NCBI GenBank assembly: GCA_002435545.1
Contig: DJNB01000249.1
Span: 1 to 7,406 of the forward strand
Direction of reading: 5' to 3'
Origin: Lachnoclostridium sp. UBA6475
GTDB lineage: Bacteria; Bacillota; Clostridia; Lachnospirales; Lachnospiraceae
Length of the DNA stretch: 7,406 nt
Part shown: piece by piece, positions 1 through 6,761 of the stretch
Position numbering within the stretch: position 1 is the first letter of the stretch
Layout: each line of letters opens with the position of its first letter
Program-made: the position numbers and the translations under genes
Notes under the pieces: generated by a model
Seen by the model: the letters and a program-made list of their open reading frames with translations, nothing else
Databases searched by the model: none
Told to the model about the DNA's origin: nothing

Positions 1-978
1 GTCTGTCATCTTTACAACCCCTTTGTCAAGTGCCGTCGCCGCCGTCACCACCTTAAACGTTGATCCCGGCTCATACGTATCACTGACCGCAAGATTTCTC
101 CACATGGCATTCAGGGCTGTCATTTTTTCCTTCTGGCTCATCCCCTCTTTTTCCTCCGTAAGAGTATAAGGATGATTGAGATCAAATTCCGGCGCATTTA
201 CCATCGCATAGATTTCTCCGTTTTGTGGATTCATAATGATGATTTCTACCGTTTTTGCCTGTTTCTGTTCTAATAACGTATTGGCTACCTGTGTCGCATA
301 CTGCATCACATTGAGATCCAGACTTGTTGTCAGATCCCAGCCGGCAATCGGTTCCTTACGGTCCTCTGCTCCATTCCGGATCTCCACACCTCCGGCAGTT
401 GCCATCGTAAGTATCGAACCATCCAGACCTTTTAATACGGACTCATAAGCCACTTCAATACCAACAATTCCCTGGTTATCTCCACCGGTAAACCCAATCA
501 CCTTGGAAGCAAGCGACCCGTATTCATAATATCGTTTATAATCTTCATCCACCGTCACACCTGCCAGTTTATAGGCTCGTATCCGGTCTGAAATTTCTTT
601 CTCAACATTGGATTTTATCTTTTCACGAGAGGAAACTTTTTCCACTTTTTTCCGGATTTCCGCTTCGCTGATACCAAGTTCCTTACTCAACACGGAAATT
701 ACTTTTTCCGGTTCTTTTACCTGACTGTGGATGACGGAAATCGTCGATACCGACACATTGCCTGCCAGAACATTTCCATTCCTGTCAAGAATCTTTCCCC
801 GCTCTGCCTTTATCGTTCGCTCTCTTTCATGAAGTTCTTTTGCTTTCACGCCATAATAATCTGCTTTTGTAAGCATAAGATACCCCAGTCTCACGAGAAG
901 GATCGATGCAACAAGAGTACATACAAAAAATACCAAAAACAAACTCTGTCTTTGGTACGTTTTGTGACCGACAAGCAT
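1..978 (-). CDS. spoVD: Class B penicillin-binding protein, SpoVD-like (3' end outside window)
   Basis: Peptidoglycan D,D-transpeptidase that crosslinks stem peptides outside the membrane. The 326 visible codons have no stop and run off the left edge. Seen: a short N-terminal cytoplasmic part, one membrane segment at about residues 13-35, the RGKILDRNG motif of the PBP dimerisation domain at about 59-68, MNPQNGEIYAM at about 249-259, and YEPGSTFK at 302-309 with nucleophile Ser306 and Lys309 of the SxxK motif. The SxN and KTG motifs, and any PASTA domain that would confirm SpoVD, lie beyond the edge. The start is the ATG at 978, with GGAGG 4 nt upstream. It follows another class B PBP after a 78-nt gap, the usual place of spoVD after pbpB in spore formers. 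A sigma-E-like site in that gap supports SpoVD. It could instead be a second vegetative FtsI-type PBP; the family assignment is sure, the symbol less so. Confidence 0.85.
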   Translation of the reverse strand, partial: MLVGHKTYQRQSLFLVFFVCTLVASILLVRLGYLMLTKADYYGVKAKELHERERTIKAERGKILDRNGNVLAGNVSVSTISVIHSQVKEPEKVISVLSKELGISEAEIRKKVEKVSSREKIKSNVEKEISDRIRAYKLAGVTVDEDYKRYYEYGSLASKVIGFTGGDNQGIVGIEVAYESVLKGLDGSILTMATAGGVEIRNGAEDRKEPIAGWDLTTSLDLNVMQYATQVANTLLEQKQAKTVEIIIMNPQNGEIYAMVNAPEFDLNHPYTLTEEKEGMSQKEKMTALNAMWRNLAVSDTYEPGSTFKVVTAATALDKGVVKMTD

Positions 979-1025
979 CCTGCCTCCATTCCAAAGCCCC
1001 TGCTTTTGAAATAAATATCTTTACT

Positions 1026-1053
1026 AATGTATTCTTATACAGTAAAAATATTC
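1026..1053 (-). promoter_or_regulatory. Possible sigma-E-type promoter in front of the spoVD-like gene
   Basis: On the minus strand the 78-nt gap contains GAATATT (1053 to 1047), matching the sigma-E -35 consensus KMATATT, then 13 nt, then AATACATT (1033 to 1026), one mismatch from the -10 consensus CATACANT. The predicted start would lie near 1019, giving a leader of about 40 nt before the ATG at 978. B. subtilis spoVD is known to have its own sigma-E promoter at this place in the cluster. The same gap also contains an imperfect dyad (TTTACT and GTAT against ATAC and AGTAAA). This is a match by eye in AT-rich DNA, so chance is a real alternative. Confidence 0.4.
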
Positions 1054-1056
1054 CGC

Positions 1057-2967
1057 TTACTGTCCGCTGCCAGCCGGATCCTGTCCGGCCGTATCTTCAC
1101 CCACCGGTTCCGTACTGTCATCCTGCGGTTTGTCTGTCGCTTTCGGTTCTTCCTCCTTTTCCGGATAAATTTCCAAAAACGGAAGAATCTTTTTCATGAT
1201 CTTTGAAGCAAATTCTGTCGCATACGTACTATGTGCCTGATCTTCCACATGCGGTTCGTCAATGATCACATAGACAACGGCTTCCGGATTTTCTGCCGGT
1301 ACACATCCCAGAAAAGATACCAGGTATTTGCGCTCTGACACCGGACGCTTCTGCGCCGTTCCCGTCTTTCCACCGATCGAGTAGCCTTTCACTGCAGCCG
1401 GCGCTGCCGTTCCATCTTCTACCGTCGCTTTCATGTATTGGCGGATCAGACTGCTTGTCTTATCCGAAACGGTCTTTTTCACGACAACCGGTTCCATTTT
1501 CTTCACAATAGCACCGTTTTCATTTTGAATCTCTTTGACAATGTGCGGCTCATAATAATCCCCGCCATTGACAAGGGAACTAAAACCGGCTGCCATCTGT
1601 ACCATCGTAACCGTCTGTGTCTGTCCAAAACTGCTTGTCGCAAGTTCCACCGGATTCAATTCCTCTTCCTTATGAATCAGCCCCGCCGTCTCTCCCGGCA
1701 GATCGATTCCTGTCTTTTGTCCAAATCCAAAGATTTCATTGTACTTACTGAAATTTGCGCGTCCTAACTTTTGTCCAATCGCCATCAACGCACTGTTACA
1801 GGATTCCATCAGACTTTTTTCCAGCGAAATGCTTCCATGGCCGGAACGGTTCGAACACCGGATCCGAACACCGGATACCGTAAGTCCTCCATCGCAGTTA
1901 AAATAATCGGAATCTTTCACAACCCCCTCATCGAGTGCTGCTGCCACCGTAAATGGTTTGTATGTCGATCCCGGCTCATATGCAGAGGACACACAGAAAT
2001 TTGACCACATGGACATGAGTGCCTCACTTGTGGTTTTTTCATCCATCCCGTCAATCTGCTCCTGCGTATACATGGAAGACAGATTTCTCGGATCGTTAAG
2101 ATCGTATGTATTTTTTGATGCCATGGCAAGAATCTCACCATTATTCGGGTTCATTACAAGTACAGAAATGTTTTCCGCACCCGTTTCTTCATTATATTTT
2201 TTGATCTGTTTTTCCACCAGCCGCTGCACATTGGCATCGATGGTAAGAATGACATTATTTCCATTGGTTGCTTTCTTTACCGTGCGCTGGAATTCCATAT
2301 TTGCATCGAAATATCCATATTCGCGCCCCGTTTTTCCGTTCAGATCGTCGTTATAACTTCCTTCCACGCCATACGTTCCCTGGGCATCGGAAGAAGTAAA
2401 TCCGACAATGTTACAGGCAATCTGTTTGAGTGGATAATTTCTCGTATACGTTTCTTCAAACCACACGCCCTGTATCTTGTCATTATCTTTCATCGCTTTT
2501 TTAAAGCCATTCACCTGTTCTGCCGAAAGTTCTTTCAGTCCATCTACATGCTGATACATGGAATTCGGATTGTCTTCTATGATCTTTTCGATAACGCTTG
2601 TATCAAACGCAAAATAAGCGGCAATCTGAGTCAACGTTTCTTTTTTGATCTCTTCTTTTGTCGCTAAGGATCGTGGTTCTATGATCAGGTTAAATTTTCG
2701 TATACTTTGTGCAAGCACCGTATCGTTGCGGTCCTTGATCGCTCCCCTGCGGTAATTAAGCACGGCATTCGTATAAGACTGCTGTGCAAGCACTTTCTTT
2801 TTATACGTGGTTCCCTTATCCCGGTTGTACCGGCATATATTAAAAAGCAAGCAGCCAAAAACCACAAAACACCCTATCAATACAAGCAGTAAGCCCACTT
2901 TCATATTATGGGTAAACCGTTTTGTCCTTCTTCTTCGTACTCTGCGTTGTCTCATACGGGTTTCCAT
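1057..2967 (-). CDS. ftsI: Class B penicillin-binding protein, FtsI/PBP2B-type septal transpeptidase
   Basis: Divisome D,D-transpeptidase, 636 residues, expected to work with FtsW and the FtsL/FtsB/FtsQ (DivIB) complex at the septum. Seen: a very basic N-terminus with many Arg at residues 5-17, one membrane segment at about 24-45, RGAIKDRND at 74-82 of the dimerisation domain, VMNPNNGEILAMAS at 271-284, and all three transpeptidase motifs: STYK at 334-337 (Ser334 nucleophile), SCN at 389-391 and KTGT at 534-537. The tail from about 603 is acidic and rich in Glu, Asp, Pro and Gly. No PASTA domain is present. The start at 2967 (METRM) has the purine-rich GAAGGGAAG just upstream; the ATG four codons later is possible. 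The gene follows the ftsL-like gene after 24 nt, so it is probably co-transcribed and possibly translationally coupled. The alternative name pbpB fits as well. Confidence 0.93.
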   Translation of the reverse strand: METRMRQRRVRRRRTKRFTHNMKVGLLLVLIGCFVVFGCLLFNICRYNRDKGTTYKKKVLAQQSYTNAVLNYRRGAIKDRNDTVLAQSIRKFNLIIEPRSLATKEEIKKETLTQIAAYFAFDTSVIEKIIEDNPNSMYQHVDGLKELSAEQVNGFKKAMKDNDKIQGVWFEETYTRNYPLKQIACNIVGFTSSDAQGTYGVEGSYNDDLNGKTGREYGYFDANMEFQRTVKKATNGNNVILTIDANVQRLVEKQIKKYNEETGAENISVLVMNPNNGEILAMASKNTYDLNDPRNLSSMYTQEQIDGMDEKTTSEALMSMWSNFCVSSAYEPGSTYKPFTVAAALDEGVVKDSDYFNCDGGLTVSGVRIRCSNRSGHGSISLEKSLMESCNSALMAIGQKLGRANFSKYNEIFGFGQKTGIDLPGETAGLIHKEEELNPVELATSSFGQTQTVTMVQMAAGFSSLVNGGDYYEPHIVKEIQNENGAIVKKMEPVVVKKTVSDKTSSLIRQYMKATVEDGTAAPAAVKGYSIGGKTGTAQKRPVSERKYLVSFLGCVPAENPEAVVYVIIDEPHVEDQAHSTYATEFASKIMKKILPFLEIYPEKEEEPKATDKPQDDSTEPVGEDTAGQDPAGSGQ

Positions 2968-2991
2968 CTATCTTCCCTTCTTCCAGGCACT

Positions 2992-3432
2992 TTATTTTTT
3001 ATGCAGACGTACCTGCGTACTCTTCTTGCTCTCATACGTATATATCTGGCTCTGTGATGCCGTCTTCATGCCAAGCTCTTTTGTGGCTTTTTTGTATACC
3101 GCAGACAGATCCAGATTCTCCTGCAACGCCTGTGAGGCATTGGAATTCGCCTTCTCCATCTCCATCACTTCGCTCTCCAGAGCAACCACATTTTTACTAA
3201 GCATCGTCTTCTTGGACTGCATCTGCACATAAGAAAAACAAATGCCAAATGCAACCGCAAACGTAAGCGCGATCAGCAAAACGGACACTTTGTCCACACG
3301 CTGTTTCGGCTGTGGTCTGACTGCCGGTCTGCGCTCCGGACGACGCTCTGTTTCATGCTCCGGTCTGCGTCTCGGTGCAGCATACAATTTTTCTGCTTCC
3401 GTGCCATACACATATCTTGTCTTCACTGCCAT
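2992..3432 (-). CDS. ftsL: FtsL-like bitopic cell division protein
   Basis: Small septum-assembly protein, 146 residues from this start. FtsL pairs with FtsB (DivIC) and helps activate FtsW and PBP2B. Seen: a cytoplasmic N-terminal region rich in Arg, Pro and Glu (about residues 20-46), one membrane segment at about 49-69, then an extracellular stretch that looks like a coiled coil (about 73-110) with Leu, Val and Met at heptad-like spacing, and a basic tail. FtsL sequences diverge strongly, so the call rests on this topology plus position between rsmH and ftsI, where ftsL always sits in Firmicutes. Two ATGs stand in tandem (3435 and 3432). The second is chosen because AGGAGG lies 6 nt before it and only 3 nt before the first. 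The gap to rsmH is only 17-20 nt. Septum formation initiator (DivIC-like) is the main alternative family label. Confidence 0.82.
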   Translation of the reverse strand: MAVKTRYVYGTEAEKLYAAPRRRPEHETERRPERRPAVRPQPKQRVDKVSVLLIALTFAVAFGICFSYVQMQSKKTMLSKNVVALESEVMEMEKANSNASQALQENLDLSAVYKKATKELGMKTASQSQIYTYESKKSTQVRLHKK

Positions 3433-3438
3433 CATAAT

Positions 3439-3444
3439 CCTCCT
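3439..3444 (-). promoter_or_regulatory. Ribosome binding site deciding the ftsL start
   Basis: A perfect AGGAGG lies 3 nt before the first and 6 nt before the second of two tandem ATG codons. The 6-nt spacing is closer to the usual optimum, so initiation at 3432 is favoured; the choice changes the protein by one Met only. Confidence 0.75.
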
Positions 3445-3452
3445 GTCATTTC

Positions 3453-4391
3453 TTATTCTCCCCGCTCAAATATACGTAATTTTGCGCTTTTTGAACGTGA
3501 ATTTATTGCTAATTCTTCCTCACCCGGAAGAATCGGTTTTCTGGTAATTACTTTTCCTTTTGGTTTTTTCCCACATACACAAACCGGGAAATCCGGCGGG
3601 CAGGTGCATGGATTTTCCATTTTTCGGAAAAAGTTTTTCACGATCCGGTCTTCCAGAGAATGAAATGTGATAATGCACAATCTTCCTCCCGGATTGAGCA
3701 GTTCCACCATATCCTCCAAAGCGTCCTGCAAAACATCCAGCTCGTGATTGAGTTCAATGCGGATCGCCTGAAACGTCCGCTTTGCCGGGTGGCCTTTTCC
3801 ATTTTTTGCCTTTGCCGGCATGGAACTTCTTATAATATCGACGAGTTCTCCCGTCGTTTCGATCTCTTTTTCCTGTCGTTTTTTACAGATATTTCTCGCG
3901 ATACTTTTTGCATACCGCTCTTCCCCATAGTGTTTTATGATCTCGTATAATTTTTCCTCCGGATAAGTGTTTATAAGATCTTTCGCCGTAAAATCCCGGC
4001 TCTGATCCATACGCATATCCAGCGGCGCATCTGCCATATACGAAAATCCGCGTTCTTTCGTATCCAATTGATACGAAGATACGCCAAGATCCAAAAGGAT
4101 CCCATCTACTTTATCTATCTGCAGTTCTTTTACTACCTGCTTTACGTTGACATAATTGCTCCGCACAAGGTGTACACGGTTTCCAAACGGCTGCAAGCGC
4201 TCTGTCGAAGTCCGGATCGCCGCTTCGTCCTGGTCGATTCCGATAAACTGTCCCTTTTCCGACAATCTCTCACATACATGGAAGGCATGTCCGGCTCCTC
4301 CAAGAGTTCCGTCCACATAGATGCCATCCGGCTTTACCGCCAGTCCCTCGATGCATTCATCAAGTAATACGGAAACATGTTTAAATTCCAT
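3453..4391 (-). CDS. rsmH: 16S rRNA (cytosine(1402)-N4)-methyltransferase RsmH (MraW)
   Basis: SAM-dependent enzyme that methylates N4 of C1402 in the decoding centre of 16S rRNA. Its 312 residues are a normal family length. Seen: N-terminal KHVSVLLDE at 4-12, the SAM-binding loop DGTLGGAGH at 27-35, acidic Asp53 after the second strand (GIDQDE), DLGVSSYQLD at 101-110, HPAKRTFQAIRIELN at 201-215, ITFHSLEDR at 241-249, four Cys at 262, 264, 271 and 273 in the C-terminal segment, and NSRSKSAKLR at 297-306. All are typical of RsmH. The start at 4391 gives the conserved MEFKHVSVLL opening. Its ribosome site, AAGGGGG, is 11 nt upstream, a little far. It follows mraZ by 33 nt and precedes ftsL by about 17-20 nt, so it is part of the MraZ-controlled operon. 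Confidence 0.97.
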   Translation of the reverse strand: MEFKHVSVLLDECIEGLAVKPDGIYVDGTLGGAGHAFHVCERLSEKGQFIGIDQDEAAIRTSTERLQPFGNRVHLVRSNYVNVKQVVKELQIDKVDGILLDLGVSSYQLDTKERGFSYMADAPLDMRMDQSRDFTAKDLINTYPEEKLYEIIKHYGEERYAKSIARNICKKRQEKEIETTGELVDIIRSSMPAKAKNGKGHPAKRTFQAIRIELNHELDVLQDALEDMVELLNPGGRLCIITFHSLEDRIVKNFFRKMENPCTCPPDFPVCVCGKKPKGKVITRKPILPGEEELAINSRSKSAKLRIFERGE

Positions 4392-4424
4392 CGTTTTGCG
4401 CGCCCCCTTCTATGTACTGCCTGA

Positions 4425-4853
4425 TTAGAAGGAAAGTCCCAAATCCGACATATGTTCTGCAATATCGTCTACGTTATCAAAGTCATCATTTTCTGCCCAG
4501 CGTTCTTTGCTCCAGATCTCGACTTTGCCCATCACACCGACAAAGACGATATCTTTCTCCAGTCCGGCTTTTTCACGCAAATTAGCCGGGATCAATGTTC
4601 TTCCCTGCTTGTCCAATTCACACGAAGCAGCTCCTGCCATAAAATAACGCTGTAACTTACGTGCTTCTTTGCTGCCCGGAAGTTCCTGCAGCTGTTTTAC
4701 GAAGTTTTCCCAGTCTTCCTGTGGATACACGAACAGACATCCGTCCAGACCAAGTGTCACTACAAAAGAATCCCCCAGTTCTTCACGGAACTTTGCGGGA
4801 ACAATCACTCTTCCTTTTGTATCGATACTATGATCGTATGTACCCATAAACAT
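4425..4853 (-). CDS. mraZ: Transcriptional regulator MraZ
   Basis: DNA-binding repressor and first gene of the dcw cluster, 142 residues as usual for the family. It forms a ring-shaped oligomer whose SpoVT/AbrB-like double-psi barrels contact tandem DNA repeats. Seen: both family motifs, DTKGRVIVPAKFR at 11-23 and DKQGRTLIPANLR at 81-93, one per half, and an acidic C-terminal tail from about 121. The start at 4853 gives the family opening MFMGTYDHSID; GGTGA lies 7 nt upstream. A second in-frame ATG two codons later cannot be excluded. Four 10-bp repeats upstream (4965-5004) are a clear MraZ operator, so autoregulation of mraZ, rsmH, ftsL and ftsI is expected. Direct experiments in E. coli and other bacteria support this role; here it is inferred. 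Confidence 0.97.
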   Translation of the reverse strand: MFMGTYDHSIDTKGRVIVPAKFREELGDSFVVTLGLDGCLFVYPQEDWENFVKQLQELPGSKEARKLQRYFMAGAASCELDKQGRTLIPANLREKAGLEKDIVFVGVMGKVEIWSKERWAENDDFDNVDDIAEHMSDLGLSF

Positions 4854-4913
4854 AAGACTTCACCAACTTCCCTCTGTGGTCTGCGGTACTCGTTTTTTAC
4901 CGAGGCGGGTTGT

Positions 4914-4955
4914 GAGACTTGGGAGAATGAAAGATGAAGCAACTCCACAAGTCTC
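4914..4955 (-). other. Hairpin in the mraZ leader
   Basis: The minus-strand RNA can form an 8-bp stem GAGACTTG/CAAGTCTC, continued after one bulged U by GGAG/CTCC, with a 17-nt loop (4926-4942). No T-run follows, so it is not an intrinsic terminator as read in the mraZ direction. A smaller stem, CGGTA/TACCG with a 9-nt loop, lies just downstream at about 4884-4902. The upstream arm includes GTGGAG (4948 to 4943), a copy of the MraZ box core. Function is unknown; mRNA stability or control of initiation are possible. Confidence 0.5.
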
Positions 4956-4964
4956 CCCCCTGCC

Positions 4965-5004
4965 CTCCACTTTATACCACTTTTCTCCACTTTGCTCCAC
5001 TTTT
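4965..5004 (-). promoter_or_regulatory. MraZ operator: four 10-bp direct repeats
   Basis: On the minus strand the core AAAGTGGAG occurs at 5003-4995, 4993-4985 and 4973-4965, with the variant AAAGTGGTA at 4983-4975. The spacing is exactly 10 bp, one helical turn. This is the known MraZ box type: AAAGTG repeats in Mollicutes, and TGGGN-N5 repeats in E. coli. It lies about 110 bp before mraZ, directly after the predicted -10 element, so bound MraZ would sit over the transcription start and the first about 40 transcribed bases. Confidence 0.92.
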
Positions 5005-5010
5005 ACTCAA

Positions 5011-5039
5011 ATTTTACTCCATTTCTGGGATAAAAGCAA
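5011..5039 (-). promoter_or_regulatory. Candidate sigma-A promoter of the mraZ/dcw operon
   Basis: TTGCTT (5039 to 5034), a 17-bp spacer, then TAAAAT (5016 to 5011), five of six to consensus. The predicted start is near 5004, at the first MraZ box, which leaves a leader of about 150 nt. The promoter lies downstream of the pdxT terminator, so the dcw operon has its own start. A second possible -10, TATAAA, is at 4976-4971 inside the box array but has a poorer -35. Confidence 0.55.
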
Positions 5040-5122
5040 GCATTTTTTTGACACATTTTCAAGGCAATGCCTTATTTTTCGGGTTTCGCGCCTATTCCCA
5101 ATACCATATATAGCGACAGCGC

Positions 5123-5159
5123 AAAAAAACACCACATCTCGTACAAGATATGGTGTTTT
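5123..5159 (-). terminator. Rho-independent terminator after pdxST
   Basis: In the minus-strand RNA, a 14-bp stem (5159-5146 with 5139-5126, one G-U pair) closes a 6-nt loop and runs into seven U (5129-5123). It lies 46 nt past the pdxT stop. On the plus strand the G-U pair becomes a C-A mismatch, but eight T (5162-5169) also follow, so weak activity in both directions is possible. No plus-strand gene needs it. Confidence 0.88.
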
Positions 5160-5204
5160 AATTTTTTTTATAATATTTTATGGAAATTTCTTCCTTTTTC
5201 CCAC

Positions 5205-5786
5205 TTAGGCCGCTTTTGCCATTTTCTCACACATTGCCAGAAACTTTTTATGTATCGCCCGGCTCTCATCCAGTTCCGGATGGAAAGAAATGGCAATCTG
5301 GTTTTGGTACTGCACACCTACGATATTTCCGTCTACTTTTGCAAGGATCTGTACTCCCGGCTCGACGGACTCAATGTATGGTGCGCGGATGAATGTCATC
5401 GGGATCTTACCGATCCCCTCAAATTCATGCTCCGTATAAAAACTTCCCAATTGTCTGCCATAGGCGTTTCGTTTCACGGTAACCGGCAGCGTCGCCAAAT
5501 GTACGGTCGTATCGTCGGCAATTTTTTCTGCCAGCAGGATCAGTCCGGCGCATGTCGCAAGTACCGGCAGCCCCTCTTCGATCCGTTTTTTTACCGTGTC
5601 AAACATACCGAGTTCGCGCAAAAGTTTTCCCTGTACCGTGCTTTCGCCACCCGGCAGGATCAACCCGTCCAGTTTTTGATCCAGATCTTTTGCCTGCCGG
5701 ATCTCAACACAGGACACTCCAAGGTTTTCCATCACTTTACAATGCTCGGCAAACGCTCCCTGAACAGCAAGTACACCTATTTTCAT
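5205..5786 (-). CDS. pdxT: Pyridoxal 5'-phosphate synthase glutaminase subunit PdxT
   Basis: Class I glutamine amidotransferase that hydrolyses glutamine and passes ammonia to PdxS for vitamin B6 (PLP) synthesis; 12 copies decorate the PdxS dodecamer. The 193 residues fit the family. Seen: MKIGVLAVQGAF at 1-12, LPGGEST at 44-50, nucleophile Cys79 in ATCAGL, RNAYGRQLGSF at 106-116, and the catalytic His169 and Glu171 in SFHPELDES. The start is the ATG at 5786, which gives the conserved N-terminus. The frame stays open to 5816, but those extra codons overlap the end of pdxS and are not conserved. AGGAAG lies 8 nt upstream of the chosen ATG. It follows pdxS after 19 nt, and a terminator closes the operon. 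Confidence 0.97.
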   Translation of the reverse strand: MKIGVLAVQGAFAEHCKVMENLGVSCVEIRQAKDLDQKLDGLILPGGESTVQGKLLRELGMFDTVKKRIEEGLPVLATCAGLILLAEKIADDTTVHLATLPVTVKRNAYGRQLGSFYTEHEFEGIGKIPMTFIRAPYIESVEPGVQILAKVDGNIVGVQYQNQIAISFHPELDESRAIHKKFLAMCEKMAKAA

Positions 5787-5805
5787 GAGGCTCACTTCCT
5801 TTCCA

Positions 5806-6678
5806 TTATTTACCACGTTCTGCCATCAAAAGTTCAATTTCCTGCTCATTGATACCTACCATTGCCTCTCCAAGATCCTCGGAAAGTTTTGCGATCATAT
5901 CGGCATCGGTATAATTGGTAACTGCTTTTACGATTGCCTGTGCACGTTTTTCCGGATTTCCGGATTTAAAGATACCGGATCCGACAAAGACGCCTTCCGC
6001 GCCAAGCTGCATCATAAGTGCTGCGTCTGCCGGTGTAGCCACACCGCCTGCGGCAAAGTTTACAACCGGAATACGGCCATTGTCATGTACATACTGAACC
6101 AGATCATAAGGAACCTGCAAAATCTTTGCTTCATCATACAGTTCGTCCTCACGCATCGATGTGATCTTTGCAATTTCCTGATTCATCATACGCATATGAC
6201 GTACTGCCTGTACCACATCACCGGTTCCCGGCTCACCTTTTGTACGGATCATGGATGCTCCTTCATTGATACGGCGCAATGCCTCGCCAAGATCTTTTGC
6301 TCCACATACAAACGGTACTTTGAATTTTGTCTTATCAATATGATATTTATCGTCTGCCGGTGAAAGCACTTCACTTTCATCGATATAGTCAATCTCAATG
6401 GCTTCCAGAAGCTGTGCTTCTACAAAATGTCCGATACGGCACTTCGCCATAACCGGGATGGAAACGGCCTCCTGGATTCCTTTGATCATCTTTGGATCAC
6501 TCATACGAGCCACACCGCCGGCTGCGCGGATATCTGCCGGAATACGCTCCAGCGCCATAACTGCACAAGCTCCTGCATTTTCTGCAATCTTCGCCTGCTC
6601 CGGTGTCGTAACGTCCATGATAACGCCGCCTTTTAACATCTGTGCCAATTCTTTATTTAATTTGTATCTTTCATTCAT
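5806..6678 (-). CDS. pdxS: Pyridoxal 5'-phosphate synthase subunit PdxS
   Basis: Synthase subunit of the DXP-independent PLP pathway. It condenses ribose 5-phosphate, glyceraldehyde 3-phosphate and ammonia from PdxT. At 290 residues it is of usual length and strongly conserved. Seen: GGVIMDV at 17-23 with Asp22, VMALERIPADIRAAGGVARM at 40-59, PVMAKCRIGH at 75-84 with Lys79 (equivalent to Lys81 of the B. subtilis enzyme, which binds the sugar), RTKGEPGTG at 145-153 with Lys147 (Lys149 equivalent), and the phosphate-binding region FAAGGVATPADAALMMQLGA at 208-227 followed by FVGSGIFKS. The start at 6678 has AGGAGG 10 nt upstream. The 5' neighbour is the zeta-like unit, with a promoter of its own in between. 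No pdxR gene is seen here. Confidence 0.98.
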   Translation of the reverse strand: MNERYKLNKELAQMLKGGVIMDVTTPEQAKIAENAGACAVMALERIPADIRAAGGVARMSDPKMIKGIQEAVSIPVMAKCRIGHFVEAQLLEAIEIDYIDESEVLSPADDKYHIDKTKFKVPFVCGAKDLGEALRRINEGASMIRTKGEPGTGDVVQAVRHMRMMNQEIAKITSMREDELYDEAKILQVPYDLVQYVHDNGRIPVVNFAAGGVATPADAALMMQLGAEGVFVGSGIFKSGNPEKRAQAIVKAVTNYTDADMIAKLSEDLGEAMVGINEQEIELLMAERGK

Positions 6679-6715
6679 TTTATGTCATCCTCCTAATACT
6701 TATCGTGTTTATTAA

Positions 6716-6725
6716 GAACATGTTC
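6716..6725. repeat. Perfect 10-bp palindrome GAACATGTTC in the pdxS leader
   Basis: GAACATGTTC equals its own reverse complement and lies at about +2 to +11 of the predicted pdxS transcript, 38 nt before the start codon. It resembles a LexA (Cheo) box but has 2 instead of 4 central bases, so that reading is not supported. It may be chance or a small operator. Confidence 0.3.
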
Positions 6726-6732
6726 ATTTTGA

Positions 6733-6761
6733 ATGATACACTATATCTGGCACTTTGAAAA
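6733..6761 (-). promoter_or_regulatory. Candidate sigma-A promoter of pdxST
   Basis: TTTTCA (6761 to 6756, four of six), a 17-bp spacer, then TATCAT (6738 to 6733, five of six). The predicted start is near 6726, giving a leader of about 48 nt before pdxS. It lies in the 159-nt gap after the zeta-like gene and overlaps the CTGG half-sites listed separately. Confidence 0.5.

Noticed and set aside
1057..1160. PASTA domain at the C-terminus of the first PBP
   Set aside because: After the transpeptidase domain there is only a short acidic Pro/Gly-rich tail of about 34 residues, too short for a PASTA repeat.
4965..5004. Short tandem repeats as a possible CRISPR or microsatellite
   Set aside because: The 10-bp unit has the AAAGTGG core and sits before mraZ, so it is the MraZ operator; there are no spacers.
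4854..5010. Riboswitch or attenuator in the mraZ leader
   Set aside because: There are hairpins but no known aptamer core that I recognise, and no T-run following a stem as read in the mraZ direction.
5787..5816. N-terminal extension of PdxT by ten codons
   Set aside because: It overlaps pdxS, is not conserved in the family, and the ATG at 5786 gives the canonical MKIGVLAVQG start with its own ribosome site.
5067..5852. Long plus-strand reading frame of 261 codons
   Set aside because: It is the antisense shadow of pdxT and the terminator region. It has no ribosome site or recognisable domain, and it runs straight through the hairpin/T-run.
5785..6363. Plus-strand reading frame of 192 codons rich in Cys and His
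   Set aside because: It is antisense to pdxS, whose protein matches its family over the full length; the Cys/His content is a by-product of the complementary codons.
6716..6725. LexA (Cheo) box before pdxS
   Set aside because: The Firmicute box needs GAAC-N4-GTTC; here only 2 bases separate the arms, and pdxST is not a known SOS gene pair.
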